Positions 62,926 to 64,000 of a stretch of 64,000 nt of DNA are shown one piece after another (position 1 is the first letter of the stretch; each line of letters starts with the position of its first letter). The position numbers and the translations under genes are program-made. Location: NCBI GenBank assembly GCA_024233865.1, contig JACKPA010000001.1, positions 248,001 to 312,000 of the forward strand, written 5' to 3'. Below the pieces are notes generated by a model. That model worked only from the letters and a program-made list of their open reading frames with translations. It was not told the origin of the DNA and made no database searches. The stretch is from Leptospiraceae bacterium. Its GTDB lineage: Bacteria > Spirochaetota > Leptospiria > Leptospirales > Leptospiraceae.

Positions 62926-64000
62926 ATGAAAGAGATTTTTAAAAGGTTGATTGTAGATTTCCAAGAAAAAGAGATAACAAATATCTACAAAAGAGACTAC
63001 GAAATACCTCTAAATAGCAAAAAAATAATTTCTCTTATAGGCGTAAGAAGAAGCGGAAAAAGTTCTGTTTTGTTTTATCTGATAAATACCCTCAAAGAAA
63101 ACACACCAAGCCAAAATATCATTTATATCAATTTTGAGGATGATAGACTATTCGGAACAAAGCTAAGTGATTTGGATAGTCTTATAGAAGGGTACTACGA
63201 ACTTTACCCAACAAAAAGAAAGGAAATAATTTATTTTTTTTTGGATGAAGTACAAGCTGTTGATAAATGGGAACAGTTTGTTAGACGAATATATGACACG
63301 TTAAATGTAGTAATATTTATCACCGGTTCGTCTTCCAAGTTGCTTAGTAGTGAAATCGCTACGAGCTTAAGAGGTAGAACAATAAGTTATGAAATTTTCC
63401 CACTCTCTTTTAAGGAATATTTGCAATTTAAAAACATAGAAGTAAACTTGCACTCTTCGATATCTCTTAGCTTTATCAAAAATAGTCTGGAAGAATATTT
63501 ACTTAAAGGTGGATTCCCAGAGATTGTGAATGAACCTTTGGATATACAAAAACGAATACTGAGTGACTATGTAAACTTAATTGTCTATAAAGATATTATT
63601 GAAAGGTATGGTATTACAAATACTGCATTACTAAAGCACTTGATAAAATATACATTTTCTAACATTTCCACTCTCATAAGTTTTAACAAGCTATACAATG
63701 ACTATAAATCTCAAGGATTTAAACTTGCTAAGGACACACTCTTTGAATATTTTTCTCACCTGCAAGATGCCTATACACTTTTTAGTGTACCCATATTCAG
63801 AAGTTCCATAAAAGAAGAGCAAAGGAATCCAAAAAAAATTTATACAATAGACAACGGTTTTAAGTATATTTACAACACATTTTTGAGTGATGATTTTGGT
63901 AAGTTATATGAAAATCTTGTGTTTTTGCACTTGAGGAGAAAAACGGATGAAATTTATTATCTAAAACAGAATCAAGAAGTTGACTTTTATTGTATTATAG
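62926..64000 (+). CDS. AAA_14/DUF4143 ATPase (3' end cut off)
   Basis: The frame is open from ATG 62926 to the window end (358 codons). The protein has Walker A IGVRRSGKSSVLFYL, Walker B IIYFFLDEVQAV, the sensor VVIFITGSSSKLL, a SLRGRTISYEIFPLSFKEY segment and the DUF4143 start LKGGFPEIV. These single-gene ATPases carry a nuclease-fold-like C-terminal domain (here GKLYENLVFLHL, then QEVDFYCI at the edge). They are often mobile between genomes and their role is unknown. A ribosome site AAGGA lies 8 bp upstream within a palindrome. Confidence 0.92.
   Translation, partial: MKEIFKRLIVDFQEKEITNIYKRDYEIPLNSKKIISLIGVRRSGKSSVLFYLINTLKENTPSQNIIYINFEDDRLFGTKLSDLDSLIEGYYELYPTKRKEIIYFFLDEVQAVDKWEQFVRRIYDTLNVVIFITGSSSKLLSSEIATSLRGRTISYEIFPLSFKEYLQFKNIEVNLHSSISLSFIKNSLEEYLLKGGFPEIVNEPLDIQKRILSDYVNLIVYKDIIERYGITNTALLKHLIKYTFSNISTLISFNKLYNDYKSQGFKLAKDTLFEYFSHLQDAYTLFSVPIFRSSIKEEQRNPKKIYTIDNGFKYIYNTFLSDDFGKLYENLVFLHLRRKTDEIYYLKQNQEVDFYCII

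Overview
The window is AT-rich, densely packed chromosomal DNA from a spirochaete, most likely a member of the Leptospiraceae or close kin. Four things point there. There is an LruA/LipL71-like LysM lipoprotein. There is a giant protein kinase/ATPase/GAF/SpoIIE-phosphatase fusion of a kind common in Leptospira. The secreted proteins have loose, spirochaete-style lipoboxes. Class III cyclase and 7TMR-DISM signalling is present, along with dTDP-rhamnose and GT4 surface-sugar genes. No rRNA, tRNA, CRISPR array or complete insertion sequence was seen. An rsmG-parA-parB cluster with two parS-like palindromes shows this is a main replicon segment, probably near the replication origin.

Layout. 1-9.4 kb: a minus-strand operon of purF, a GtrB-like polyprenyl-phosphate glycosyltransferase and a cut-off GT-C-like membrane protein; then rnd, a CoA-type NUDIX gene, a Uma2 gene, a CHAD gene, an unknown coiled-coil gene and a secreted FecR-domain protein. 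9.4-25.3 kb: a helicase-associated-domain protein and an UbiB kinase; a tight minus-strand run STAS, lruA, nadC, rel, rfbA, rfbC; an EpmB-like radical SAM enzyme; a receiver/histidine kinase translationally coupled to a membrane adenylate cyclase; and bioA. 25.4-35.2 kb: SRPBCC, MATE and HIT genes, the 1717-residue kinase/phosphatase fusion, an Rpn-like nuclease and a second Uma2 gene. 35.5-45.5 kb: a three-gene plus-strand unit of an unknown helical protein, a 2716-residue TolB/TPR/CHAT-like giant protein and rfbB. 45.5-52.6 kb: M20 peptidase, DUF697-SHOCT and NUDIX genes, then a minus-strand glycosyltransferase operon whose last gene is frameshifted in a nine-T tract and carries an in-frame palindromic repeat. 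52.7-64 kb: rsmG-parA-parB, VapBC with a palindromic operator, more PD-(D/E)XK proteins, carA, an orphan 2Fe-2S protein, a PadR regulator, rmuC, rppH, and a truncated AAA_14/DUF4143 ATPase preceded by twin palindromes.

Together the genes describe envelope polysaccharide synthesis (rfbA, rfbB and rfbC but no rfbD here; GtrB-like and GT4 enzymes), membrane and stress signalling ((p)ppGpp, cAMP, STAS, SpoIIE-type phosphatase), nucleotide and cofactor synthesis (purF, carA, nadC, bioA) and chromosome segregation. The most unusual items are the giant protein with two apparently inactivated CHAT-like domains, the palindromic element read through in frame inside a glycosyltransferase, the homopolymer frameshift in that gene, and a roughly 55-bp promoter-like repeat found ahead of two unrelated genes. 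Everything was read by eye from sequence; family names rest on motif recognition and no searches were run.
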